Assembly: GCA_016218095.1 (NCBI GenBank)
Contig: JACREV010000051.1
Coordinates: 1 to 9,537, forward strand
Source of the DNA: Deltaproteobacteria bacterium
GTDB lineage: Bacteria > Desulfobacterota > GWC2-55-46
Direction: 5' to 3'
DNA: 9,537 nucleotides
The position numbers were made by a program, and so were the translations under genes. The notes under the pieces were generated by a model, which was not told where the DNA came from, ran no database searches, and saw nothing but the letters and a program-made list of their open reading frames with translations. Numbering within the stretch: the first letter of the stretch is position 1; every line of letters begins with the position of its first letter. Positions 1 to 6,656 of this stretch are shown here, in pieces.

Positions 1-4
1 AGAC

Positions 5-382
5 ATGTACAGCGAAAAGGTGATGGACCACTTCTCGAACCCGAGGAACGTCGGCGAGGTCGACAACGCGAACGGCACGGGCATGGTCGGCAACCCCGCC
101 TGCGGCGACATCATGAAGCTCACGATAAAGGTCGAAAACGAAGTCATCACGGACGTGAAGTTCAAGACCTTCGGTTGCGGCGCGGCGATAGCGACGAGCT
201 CAATGGTCACCGAGCTCGTAAAGGGCAAGGGGCTCGATGAGGCGGAAAAGATATCGAACGCGACGGTCGCAGAGGCGCTCGACGGGCTCCCGCCCGTAAA
301 GATGCACTGCTCGAACCTGGCCGCCGACGCGCTCCATTCGGCCATAGAGGACTACAAGAAGAAGCTCGCTCAGAAGAAGTAA
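5..382 (+). CDS. iscU: IscU/NifU-type Fe-S cluster assembly scaffold
   Basis: This is a cytosolic scaffold on which a [2Fe-2S]/[4Fe-4S] cluster is built from cysteine-desulfurase sulfur and passed to apoproteins. The 125-residue product is a complete single-domain IscU/NifU_N protein. The opening YSEKVMDHFSNPRNVG is family-typical. The three cluster-ligand cysteines are present: C33 in NPACGD, C58 in FGCGAA and C102 in KMHCSNLA. The conserved D35 follows C33 and H101 precedes C102. The NifU C-terminal domains are absent, so it is the short IscU-like form; nifU would be an equally fair name. The ATG at base 5 matches the usual family N-terminus, but only four upstream bases are visible, so its ribosome binding site cannot be judged. 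A cysteine desulfurase gene (iscS/nifS) just upstream is expected but lies outside the window. An intrinsic terminator follows, so this is probably the last gene of an isc operon. Confidence 0.95.
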   Translation: MYSEKVMDHFSNPRNVGEVDNANGTGMVGNPACGDIMKLTIKVENEVITDVKFKTFGCGAAIATSSMVTELVKGKGLDEAEKISNATVAEALDGLPPVKMHCSNLAADALHSAIEDYKKKLAQKK

Positions 383-403
383 AGGGCCTTTTGAAAAGTT
401 TTG

Positions 404-433
404 AAAAATCCCCCGAAAGGGGGATTTTTTTTT
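404..433 (+). terminator. Rho-independent terminator after iscU
   Basis: A perfect six-pair stem TCCCCC/GGGGGA closes a GAAA tetraloop (415-418) and is followed by an unbroken run of nine T. The A-run at 404-408 can pair with the first T residues and lengthen the stem. It lies 21 bp beyond the iscU stop codon and ends transcription there, so mnmA needs its own promoter in 434-537 or depends on read-through. Confidence 0.93.
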
Positions 434-537
434 GGAGACAGCGGCCCACGTTACGCGGACCCTCATTTCTCTGGATAAATCCGTATTTCTTTATTAAAAT
501 TGAAGTATTCCTAAGATGCGGAAGAGGGGATTTTATT

Positions 538-1635
538 GTGTCAGGAAAAAAGGCAGTAGTCGCCATGAGCGGCGGGGTCGATTCATCCGTCGCCCTCGCC
601 CTTCTGAAAGAAGAGGGGTACGAGTGCATAGGAGTATCGATGCAACTATGGGACTACTCAAAAAAAGAGGACGAGCGCGGCTCGACATCGGGGTCGTGCT
701 GTTCACTCGACGACATCTACGACGCCAGAGGCGTGGCGGAGAGGCTCGGCGTCCCTTTCTATGTTATGAACATGGAGGAGGCGTTTACGAGGGAGGTCGT
801 AGACTACTTCGTAAAGGGCTATCTCACCGGAGCGACCCCGAACCCCTGCATAAAGTGCAACTCCGAGCTTAAGTTCGAGGCATTACTCAAAAAGGCGATC
901 GGACTTGAGGCGGACTTCCTCGCAACGGGCCACTACGCGAGGATAGCGGGGGGAGAGGGCGGGTTCAGGCTCCTTAAGGGCGTGGACCCTGAAAAGGACC
1001 AGAGCTACTTCCTCTTCACCATGAGAAAGGAACAGCTCGAGCGCGTGCTCTTCCCTGTGGGCTCGCTTACGAAGACAGAGGTCAGGGCAATTGCAAGGAA
1101 GCACGGGCTTAAGACCTCGGATAAGCAGGAGAGCCAGGAGATATGCTTTGTAGAGGAGCCGAGCTACGCCGACTTCCTGTCAGCCCGGATACCCTCGCAC
1201 GAAGGCGAGATAGTCGATGAGCGCGGCAGCGTCTTGGGCACGCATCCAGGCCTTTTCAACTACACCATAGGCCAGAGGAAGGGCCTGAACCTCTCGGGCG
1301 GGCCGTACTATGTCCTTGATATTAATGTACCTGAAAACCGCGTGGTCGTGGGGCCTGAAGAGCGGCTCTACTCTGGCGGGCTCGTTGCGAGCGGCCTTAA
1401 CTGGATAGATTCAAAGTCAGAGACGAAGGCGCGCTCGGGAGGGCTCGATAATATATCGGTCAAGATCCGCTACAGGCACCCAGGGGTGGATTCAAACGTA
1501 AGAATAACAGACGACTCCAAGGCCGAGGTGTCGTTCAGTACGCCCCAGAAGGCGGTGACCCCGGGGCAGGCGGTCGTCTTCTATCGCGGGGATGAGGTCG
1601 TAGGCGGCGGGTGGATAGAGCGGTCGGTAAAATAA
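538..1635 (+). CDS. mnmA: tRNA-specific 2-thiouridylase MnmA (TrmU)
   Basis: MnmA adenylates and thiolates U34 of tRNA Lys, Glu and Gln in the cytosol, making s2U from sulfur relayed by a desulfurase. The 365-residue product has the ATP-pyrophosphatase loop SGGVDSS at residues 11-17, the NPCIKCN segment (C104, C107; C107 matches E. coli C102) and EICF (C203, matching E. coli C199), the two catalytic cysteines. YTIGQRKGL and a C-terminal beta-barrel follow. The GTG at 538 is chosen because a purine-rich GAAGAGGGG lies about 8 bases upstream and the family N-terminus (KKAVVAMSGG) starts right after it. An in-frame TTG at 391 would add 49 unconserved residues and run across the iscU terminator. 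The leader 434-537 is relatively AT-rich and should hold a promoter, but no convincing -35/-10 pair was found. Neighbouring iscU fits a sulfur/Fe-S supply theme. Confidence 0.95.
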   Translation: MSGKKAVVAMSGGVDSSVALALLKEEGYECIGVSMQLWDYSKKEDERGSTSGSCCSLDDIYDARGVAERLGVPFYVMNMEEAFTREVVDYFVKGYLTGATPNPCIKCNSELKFEALLKKAIGLEADFLATGHYARIAGGEGGFRLLKGVDPEKDQSYFLFTMRKEQLERVLFPVGSLTKTEVRAIARKHGLKTSDKQESQEICFVEEPSYADFLSARIPSHEGEIVDERGSVLGTHPGLFNYTIGQRKGLNLSGGPYYVLDINVPENRVVVGPEERLYSGGLVASGLNWIDSKSETKARSGGLDNISVKIRYRHPGVDSNVRITDDSKAEVSFSTPQKAVTPGQAVVFYRGDEVVGGGWIERSVK

Positions 1636-1688
1636 GGGTCTTAATGTATTTTTTAAAATCAGGTCAATAGAGCGAGCTTAGCACTATC

Positions 1689-3023
1689 TTGACGCATCCT
1701 TCCCCACAAAATAATCCACTCCGCGTCTCCGTAACCACCCTCGGGTGCAAGTCGAACCAGTACGACTCCTCTGCCCTCGAGGAGCTATTGAAGGACGCCT
1801 CCTTCGTCGTCGTCCCCTTCCCTGCAAAGGCCGACGCGTATGTGATCAATACATGCACTGTCACGGGAAGGACCGACTACCAGTCGCGCCAGCTCGTAAG
1901 GAAGGTGCGGAAGCTCAACAGTGAAGCCGTCGTAATCGTCACCGGCTGTTACGCGCAGGTCTCTTCAAGCGAGCTCGCCTCTGTCGACGGCATCGACTAT
2001 GTCGTCGGAAACCCCGAAAAGGGCCGTATAATCGAATTCATACGCGGCGGAAGGCGGTCATCCCCCTTAGTCCAGGTCGGCAAATATGAGGACGGCACGC
2101 CCATTGCGCTCCGCGCGCGCTCTGCAGGAGGCAGGACGCGCGCGAACCTCAAGGTACAGGAAGGGTGCAACAGGGCATGCTCTTATTGTATAATACCGAA
2201 GGCGCGGGGGTTATCCAAGAGTGTTTCCTTAAAAGACGCCGAGCGGGACATAGACGCGCTCGTAGAAGGCTCGTTCAAGGAGATAGTATTGACGGGCATA
2301 CACCTCGGGGCGTACGGCATGGACCTGGCCCCCCCGTCGACCCCGCTCGATCTCTTCAGGATGATCGAGGCGAACAGATACCCCTGCAGGTTCAGGATAA
2401 GCTCTTTAGACCCCGACGAGGTGACAGACGGCCTCATCGAGTTTTTATCGGGATCGAAGACGTTCTGCAACCACCTCCACCTGCCCATTCAGAGCGGGGA
2501 CGACGCCATACTCAAGGCCATGCATAGGCCGTACACCCGCGAGGAGTTCGCGGAAAGGGTCTTGAAGCTCGCAGGGGCGGTCAAGGACATATCTATCGGA
2601 GTCGATATTATCGCCGGTTTCCCCGGAGAGGGCGAGGCGGAGTTCGAGAGCTCGTACTCGCTCATCGCGTCCCTGCCCGTCTCCTATCTCCACATATTCC
2701 CGTACTCGAAGAGGCGCGGCACGCCTGCCTCCTCTTACAAAGGCCAGGTCCCTCCCAAGATCGTAAGGGCGCGCATCGAGAGACTGCTCTCGCTCGACGC
2801 GGAAAAGAGGAGGTCGTTCTACGCGAAGTCCGTGGGTAGAAAAGTCGAGGTGCTCGCCGAGTCCGCGCGAGAAAGGAAGACCGGTAAGCTCAAGGGCAGG
2901 AGCGCCAACTATATCCCGGTCCTGTTTGACGGCCCGGACGGTCTCAAGAACACGGTAGCAAAGGTAAAGCTTGCGTCCTTTGACGAGACGGGGATGGCGG
3001 GCGCGATTGAAGGAGGGTTGTGA
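1689..3023 (+). CDS. mtaB: tRNA t6A37 methylthiotransferase MtaB (radical SAM)
   Basis: MtaB converts t6A37 of tRNAs decoding ANN codons to ms2t6A, using two [4Fe-4S] clusters and S-adenosylmethionine. The 444-residue product has the UPF0004 domain with cluster cysteines C20 (TLGCKSNQ), C56 (NTCTVTG) and C87 (TGCYAQ). The radical SAM triad follows at C160, C164 and C167 (GCNRACSYC), and a C-terminal TRAM-like region comes last. TLGCKSNQYDSSA and GCNRACSYCIIPKARG favour MtaB over MiaB or RimO. The TTG at 1689 is the only visible start: the frame is closed by TAG at 1668-1670 and no ATG or GTG lies between that stop and the first conserved motif. The ribosome binding site is weak (GAGCGAG about 12 bases upstream), so translation may be modest. 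It starts 53 bp after mnmA with no terminator between them, and its last four bases overlap the rnc start. Confidence 0.93.
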   Translation: MTHPSPQNNPLRVSVTTLGCKSNQYDSSALEELLKDASFVVVPFPAKADAYVINTCTVTGRTDYQSRQLVRKVRKLNSEAVVIVTGCYAQVSSSELASVDGIDYVVGNPEKGRIIEFIRGGRRSSPLVQVGKYEDGTPIALRARSAGGRTRANLKVQEGCNRACSYCIIPKARGLSKSVSLKDAERDIDALVEGSFKEIVLTGIHLGAYGMDLAPPSTPLDLFRMIEANRYPCRFRISSLDPDEVTDGLIEFLSGSKTFCNHLHLPIQSGDDAILKAMHRPYTREEFAERVLKLAGAVKDISIGVDIIAGFPGEGEAEFESSYSLIASLPVSYLHIFPYSKRRGTPASSYKGQVPPKIVRARIERLLSLDAEKRRSFYAKSVGRKVEVLAESARERKTGKLKGRSANYIPVLFDGPDGLKNTVAKVKLASFDETGMAGAIEGGL

Positions 3024-3757
3024 AGAAGGAAGCCGCCATCGAGGAGTTTTGCAGGACGCTCCCGTTCAGGTTCAACGACATGGATCTCCTCCGAAAGGTC
3101 TTCGTCCACAGGAGCTATCTTAACGAAAAGGAGTCGTTGAGGCTGAAGACCCTTGAGTCCAACGAGAGGCTCGAGTTCCTGGGCGACGCCGTGTTGTCGA
3201 ACATCATAAGCCACATGCTCTTCAGGAAATACCCCGATATAGACGAGGGCGAGCTTACGAAGATAAGGTCTCGGCTCGTGAACAGGCACACGCTCTCGGG
3301 GCTCGCCAAGGGGCTCGCTCTGGATAAGTACATGCTCCTCGGCAAGGGCGAGCGCGCTAGCGGGGGCGCGGGAAATCCTACGATACTCGCCGGGGCCTTC
3401 GAGGCGCTCATCGCCGCCATGTACTTCGAGCTCGGCTTCAAAATGGTCTTTTCCTACATAGAGACGATGTACGCGCCGCTCCTTGACGCCTCGGCAATCG
3501 AGCCCGGCCACTTCGACTACAAGCCCCGGCTTCAGGAGGTCACACAGAGGGTCTTTAAGGAACCCCCCCGGTACAGGCTCATCCGCGAGGAAGGGCCGCC
3601 GCACAAGCGCACCTTTGAGGTCGAGGTTATTATAACGGGCGAGGTCTTCGGCAAGGGCACGGCCTCCAAGAAGAAGGACGCAGAGCAGTCGGCCGCGGCC
3701 TCGGCGCTGAAGGAACTTGAGAACCGGTACGGCGGCATATTCCCGGAGCGGAGCTGA
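3020..3757 (+). CDS. rnc: Ribonuclease III
   Basis: RNase III is a dimeric, Mg2+-dependent endonuclease that cuts double-stranded RNA, including rRNA precursors, in the cytosol. The 245-residue product is of normal length. The RIIID domain holds the signature NERLEFLGD at 48-56 with E49, E52 and D56. E128 in the second metal motif matches E. coli E117, but the preceding acidic position (E. coli D114) is G125 (ILAGAFEAL). A double-stranded-RNA-binding domain occupies about 166-235 (DYKPRLQEVTQ, then KKKDAEQSAA). The GTG start overlaps the mtaB stop (GTGA), which suggests translational coupling. AGGAGG at 3011-3016 sits only three bases before GTG, an unusually tight spacing. The next in-frame ATG (residue 21) would cut off conserved N-terminal sequence. 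It overlaps the next gene by one base (TGATG). Confidence 0.95.
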   Translation: MKKEAAIEEFCRTLPFRFNDMDLLRKVFVHRSYLNEKESLRLKTLESNERLEFLGDAVLSNIISHMLFRKYPDIDEGELTKIRSRLVNRHTLSGLAKGLALDKYMLLGKGERASGGAGNPTILAGAFEALIAAMYFELGFKMVFSYIETMYAPLLDASAIEPGHFDYKPRLQEVTQRVFKEPPRYRLIREEGPPHKRTFEVEVIITGEVFGKGTASKKKDAEQSAAASALKELENRYGGIFPERS

Positions 3758-4569
3758 TGGCAAAAAAACAGCTCATCATACCGGTCTTCGTGCCGTTCGG
3801 CGGGTGCCCGCACCGGTGCGTATTCTGCGACCAGGCCGGGATAACCGGAGAGCGGGCCCTGCCTCCGTTCGAAACGGTCGCGCCCACGATCGAGAATTAT
3901 CTCTCCACCTGGAAAGGGACCGGACATAAGGAGCTCGCCTTCTACGGCGGAAGCTTCACCGGGCTCCCTATGGACGTGCAGGAAGGTTATCTCGAGGCCG
4001 CGCGCCCTTTTTTAAAAGACACGCGCCTCGATTCGCTGCGCATCTCGACGAGGCCGGATAAGATAGACGCTCCGACTCTCAGCTTCCTCTCCTCTTACGG
4101 CGTCAAGACCATAGAGCTCGGGGTCCAGTCGATGTCCGACGAGGTGCTCAAGCGCTCGGGCAGAGGCCACACGGCAGAAGACACCAGGCGCGCCGCCTCA
4201 CTCATAAAGGAGGCCGGGGTCAGGCTCGGGCTCCAGCTCATGCCGGGGCTCCCCGGCGACACGGAAGCGACAATACTCGATACCGTCGACGAGGCGGTCT
4301 CTCTCTCACCCGACTTTGCGAGGCTCTACCCCACGCTTGTCCTAAGGGATACGCCCCTTTTCAGGATGTTTGAGCGGGGCGAGTACAGGCCGTGGGCGCT
4401 CGACGACATGGTCCGCGTCTGCAAAGAGGCGATGAGAAGGTTCGCGCGCTCAGGCATCCCTGTAATAAGGGTAGGGCTCCAGACGACGGAAGATCTATCG
4501 CTCAGTCTCGTCGCCGGCCCCTATCACCCGTCCTTCAGACAACTCCTCGGCACGGACCACGCGCTCTAA
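3757..4569 (+). CDS. Elp3-like radical SAM protein, C-terminally short
   Basis: This 270-residue protein starts with a radical SAM core. GGCPHRCVFCDQ gives the CxxxCxxC cluster ligands C17, C21 and C24. ELAFYGGSFTG (GGS motif), SLRISTRPD, TIELGVQSM and LQLMPGLPGD follow the order of the Elp3/HemN-type core. No acetyltransferase domain is present, so it is not a full Elp3. It resembles the uncharacterised radical SAM proteins often found beside rnc; the substrate is unknown, and an RNA-modification role is inferred only from neighbours. Relatives as I remember them run to roughly 340-350 residues and continue past the AGPYHPSF motif near the end. Here the reading frame stops about 11 residues after it, and neither alternative frame continues the family sequence. 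The C-terminal domain therefore seems lost. The ATG is supported by GGAG eight bases upstream and a one-base overlap with the rnc stop. Confidence 0.85.
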   Translation: MAKKQLIIPVFVPFGGCPHRCVFCDQAGITGERALPPFETVAPTIENYLSTWKGTGHKELAFYGGSFTGLPMDVQEGYLEAARPFLKDTRLDSLRISTRPDKIDAPTLSFLSSYGVKTIELGVQSMSDEVLKRSGRGHTAEDTRRAASLIKEAGVRLGLQLMPGLPGDTEATILDTVDEAVSLSPDFARLYPTLVLRDTPLFRMFERGEYRPWALDDMVRVCKEAMRRFARSGIPVIRVGLQTTEDLSLSLVAGPYHPSFRQLLGTDHAL

Positions 4570-4610
4570 GGGCGCATTCCCCTCGAAAGCCTTACGTAAT
4601 TCCTTCAGAC
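4531..4610 (+). repeat. 10-bp direct repeat at the radical SAM truncation point
   Basis: TCCTTCAGAC occurs exactly at 4531-4540 and again at 4601-4610, start to start 70 bp. The first copy lies just where the radical SAM protein departs from its expected C-terminal sequence (after YHPSF). The second copy is in the noncoding stretch beyond the stop. It may be a scar of a deletion or duplication, but a repeat this short can also be chance. Confidence 0.45.
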
Positions 4611-4647
4611 CCTGCCGGACTCGTTGGAAAACCGGGCTCCCCTCCCC

Positions 4648-4681
4648 TTGCAAACCTGAAAATCTCGGGCCTAATTAATAT
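4648..4681 (+). promoter_or_regulatory. Weak candidate promoter for the small exported gene
   Basis: The noncoding gap 4570-4719 contains TTGCAA (4648-4653), a -35-like hexamer, followed after 18 bases by TAATTA (4672-4677), with an overlapping TAATAT (4676-4681) at a longer spacing. The AT-rich patch stands out from its GC-rich surroundings. Neither hexamer pair is a good match, so this marks the likeliest promoter area rather than a defined site. No terminator hairpin for the upstream radical SAM gene was seen in the gap. Confidence 0.25.
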
Positions 4682-4719
4682 GTATGTTCCAAAACTGCGT
4701 TCAAGACCGGGAGGGTAAA

Positions 4720-5028
4720 ATGAAAAAGACCTTCGCCGCAGTCTCCTTCGCGCTCGTCTTCCTTCTGACATCGACCGTGTCACACGCCGGGGAAAAAAGA
4801 GAGCCTACCGGGAGCGCCATGTTCTTAGACATCGTCTTTACGAGGCCTCTGGGGCTTGTGGCGATCGCGCTCGGCACGGCCGTATTCGTCGTGGGCCTGC
4901 CGTTCACCATCCCCACGGGTTCTGTCGGAGATGCCGCGGACAAGCTCATAGCGGACCCGTTGGGGTACACCTTCAAGAGGCCTGTAGGGGAGCTGGATAC
5001 GGGCAGGACTTACCTGAGAGACCCGTGA
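4720..5028 (+). CDS. Small exported protein of unknown function
   Basis: The 102-residue product is not assigned a function. Its N-terminus is a clear Sec signal peptide: MKK, a hydrophobic core of about 16 residues, then the site SHA|GE near residue 23. A second hydrophobic stretch (about residues 42-63) holds FTRPLGLVAIALGTAVFVVG and could be a membrane helix. The soluble tail DPLGYTFKRPVGELDTGRTY repeats an R-P-x-G pattern. I recall similar short proteins with RPLGL and YTFxRPxGE motifs in other proteobacteria as conserved hypotheticals, sometimes mislabelled as transporters. The ATG at 4720 is preferred over the in-frame ATG at 4684 because GGGAGGG (4709-4715) sits four to five bases upstream and translation begins directly with the signal peptide. 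It ends 7 bp from the convergent minus-strand gene. Confidence 0.8.
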   Translation: MKKTFAAVSFALVFLLTSTVSHAGEKREPTGSAMFLDIVFTRPLGLVAIALGTAVFVVGLPFTIPTGSVGDAADKLIADPLGYTFKRPVGELDTGRTYLRDP

Positions 5029-5035
5029 GGCGTTG

Positions 5036-5485
5036 CTACTGGAGGGTGCTTACGACCTTTACAGAGGGGTTGTTCTGGACAAGGCCTAAGGATACGTACC
5101 CTATCGCGCCCTTCTCCCTCATCACCCTCCTTATGATCAGGGCCTGGCTCTTCATGACCTGTGGCGGGTTCTTGGCCTGGTTGGTGATCTTGAGGTGCGC
5201 CCATTCCTCGGCGACGAGTTCAGGGGCCTTGCCGAGTATCTTATCGGAAAAGAGAGCGCGCGACGGGTCGCTGGTGGAAAGGTCGTAGATGATTATCGGC
5301 GCGCCGTCGGACCACGAGAGCGTGTTGTTGGTGTATATCTTCTTCACCTCGCTCTCCGAGAGCTTCTCGACCTGGTTCGCCCTGTTCACGATAACGGCCA
5401 CGGGCTCGGCGGCCTCAAGGAAAGAGACGGCAAGGACGAGCGCGACTGTTGCCAGAAACGCTATTTTTTTCAGAAAGGCGGCCAC
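5036..5485 (-). CDS. Half-size PstS-like periplasmic binding protein
   Basis: The 149-residue exported protein resembles a single lobe of PstS-type phosphate-binding proteins (PBP-like family), which are normally near 300 residues. A signal peptide (residues 1 to about 26, ending EAA|EP) is followed by a region recognisable in that family: LSESEVKKIYTNN, then SWSDG, the segment DLSTSDPSRALF (aligning with the anion-contacting S/T and R positions), EEWAH, and GAIGYV near the end. The second lobe is missing and no ABC permease or ATPase is nearby, so it probably senses or captures a ligand rather than feeding PstCAB. The GTG start directly abuts the TAG of the upstream porin gene, and TAGGAGA about seven bases before it is a good ribosome binding site. 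It is the last gene of the minus-strand operon; no terminator hairpin was visible beyond it. The identity of the ligand (phosphate or other) is unproven. Confidence 0.8.
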   Translation of the reverse strand: MAAFLKKIAFLATVALVLAVSFLEAAEPVAVIVNRANQVEKLSESEVKKIYTNNTLSWSDGAPIIIYDLSTSDPSRALFSDKILGKAPELVAEEWAHLKITNQAKNPPQVMKSQALIIRRVMREKGAIGYVSLGLVQNNPSVKVVSTLQ

Positions 5486-6655
5486 CTACAGGTCTCCTAT
5501 CGCTACGACGATCGCCAGGATGCCCTGGCTGTAGTCGTCCATTGACGGGTCGTCGAACTCGTTCCTGTTGAATTCGAGCTTCCCGATGACATTATGGGCG
5601 AAACGGTAGTTGACGGCGCCCGTGTACCTCGTCCAGAGGTCGTCTGAGGATTCGGAAGACGGGTCATACCAGTCGTATCTGGCGGCGAGCGTCCATTTGC
5701 TCATATCGTATTCGGCCTGCGCGTACCAGCCCGAATCGTCAAAGCCGGAAGCGGCGTCGGTTTCATTCGACCTCGTCTGGTACTCGGCCTGCAGCCTCAG
5801 GGCCGACCTGTTGAAAAGCACGTGTGCCCCGTAGCTCATCCTCAAGATCCCCTCGTTATCCCTTTCCCCGAAGTAAGAAAGCCCGGCGGAGAGCCCGGTG
5901 AGGAGGTCGGCGTTTACCCTTGCGCCTATCCCCTTTCCTTCGTTCCGGTCGAGCGCCCCCGGGTTCCCGGCGCCGTTTGCGATATAAAGGTGCGTGTCAA
6001 TGGCAGAGTCCCTGAGGTTGAACGAGTTCTTAAGCTGTACGCCGTCAGAGACCTTGGGGAATATTACCTTGTATATGATCGGCGAGGTCTGGGTCGGCAC
6101 ATAGGGCGGGTAGTGGTATATGGACCATATCCCGGCCGGCGTCAGAAACCTGCCGAGCCTTATGTCCCACGAAAGCTTCGGATGGTACTCGATGTAGAGC
6201 TGTTCGACAAAGATCGTTCCCTGAGAGCTCTTTACATCGTCGGTCGCGCGCTCTGACTCTATCCTCGGCGCGTCCTCGAACTCGACCTCGGTGAAGAGCT
6301 TCCATTCCTTCTGGACGTCCTTTGTAAAGAAGAGGCTCAGATGGCGGACCCTGAACCCGGAGTCCTCGCCCTCCTGGTCAGTGAAGGTATACTCCGCGTC
6401 CGCGTACCCGCTCACCTCGACGAGGTTGGAAAGGAGGCCGAGGCCGTGCCTCGTCTCCTCGTCCTCGGCCTCCAGCGAGTCGATCCGGTCCTTGAGCTCC
6501 TCGTTCTCTTTTCTAAGCTCATCCAGGTCCCTCTGGAAGCGATCCAACGGCTCGTCCGCGAGCGCCGGGGCTGACGATATCAATAGCAGAAAAGAAAGCG
6601 CGCTCAATGCGCCCTTGAAAAGCCCCAACGCGCGTTGACCTCTGTCCCTGCCCAT
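5486..6655 (-). CDS. Outer-membrane beta-barrel porin with N-terminal coiled coil
   Basis: The 389-residue protein has a signal peptide cleaving near ALA|DE (residue 33). A charged heptad-like segment follows at about 36-66 (LDRFQRDLDELRKENEELKD onward), a coiled coil likely to trimerise or reach into the periplasm. From about 78 to the end it shows alternating hydrophobic and aromatic strands typical of a porin barrel: VEVSGYADAEYTF, RVRHLSLFF, WKLFTEVEFED, LYIEYHP, WDIRLGRFLTPAGIW, then repeated pairs such as WYAQAEYDM and WTLAARYDWYDP. The GRFLTPAG turn resembles phosphate-selective or DcaP-like porins. The barrel ends IVVAIGDL rather than in the usual aromatic residue. The ATG lies one base after the kinase stop (TAATATG), with GGAGAGG upstream, so it is translated from the same message. 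Substrate is unknown; the neighbouring PstS-like protein hints at an anion. Confidence 0.87.
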   Translation of the reverse strand: MGRDRGQRALGLFKGALSALSFLLLISSAPALADEPLDRFQRDLDELRKENEELKDRIDSLEAEDEETRHGLGLLSNLVEVSGYADAEYTFTDQEGEDSGFRVRHLSLFFTKDVQKEWKLFTEVEFEDAPRIESERATDDVKSSQGTIFVEQLYIEYHPKLSWDIRLGRFLTPAGIWSIYHYPPYVPTQTSPIIYKVIFPKVSDGVQLKNSFNLRDSAIDTHLYIANGAGNPGALDRNEGKGIGARVNADLLTGLSAGLSYFGERDNEGILRMSYGAHVLFNRSALRLQAEYQTRSNETDAASGFDDSGWYAQAEYDMSKWTLAARYDWYDPSSESSDDLWTRYTGAVNYRFAHNVIGKLEFNRNEFDDPSMDDYSQGILAIVVAIGDL

Positions 6656-6656
6656 A

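Noticed and set aside
391..537. Upstream TTG start for mnmA adding 49 residues
   Set aside because: The extension is not like any MnmA, and it would begin before and run through the strong terminator at 404-433. The GTG at 538 has a ribosome binding site and family-typical N-terminus.
2909..3763. Antisense open frame of 284 codons across rnc on the minus strand
   Set aside because: It mirrors the codon pattern of rnc, a clear RNase III, and its translation shows no recognisable motif. Long shadow frames are expected in GC-rich DNA.
4684..4719. In-frame ATG at 4684 as start of the small exported protein
   Set aside because: It would put 12 polar residues before the signal peptide. The ATG at 4720 has GGGAGGG just upstream.
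4570..4719. Frameshifted continuation of the radical SAM protein
   Set aside because: Neither of the other two plus-strand frames after 4540 gives sequence like the family C-terminus, so a single-base frameshift does not restore the protein.
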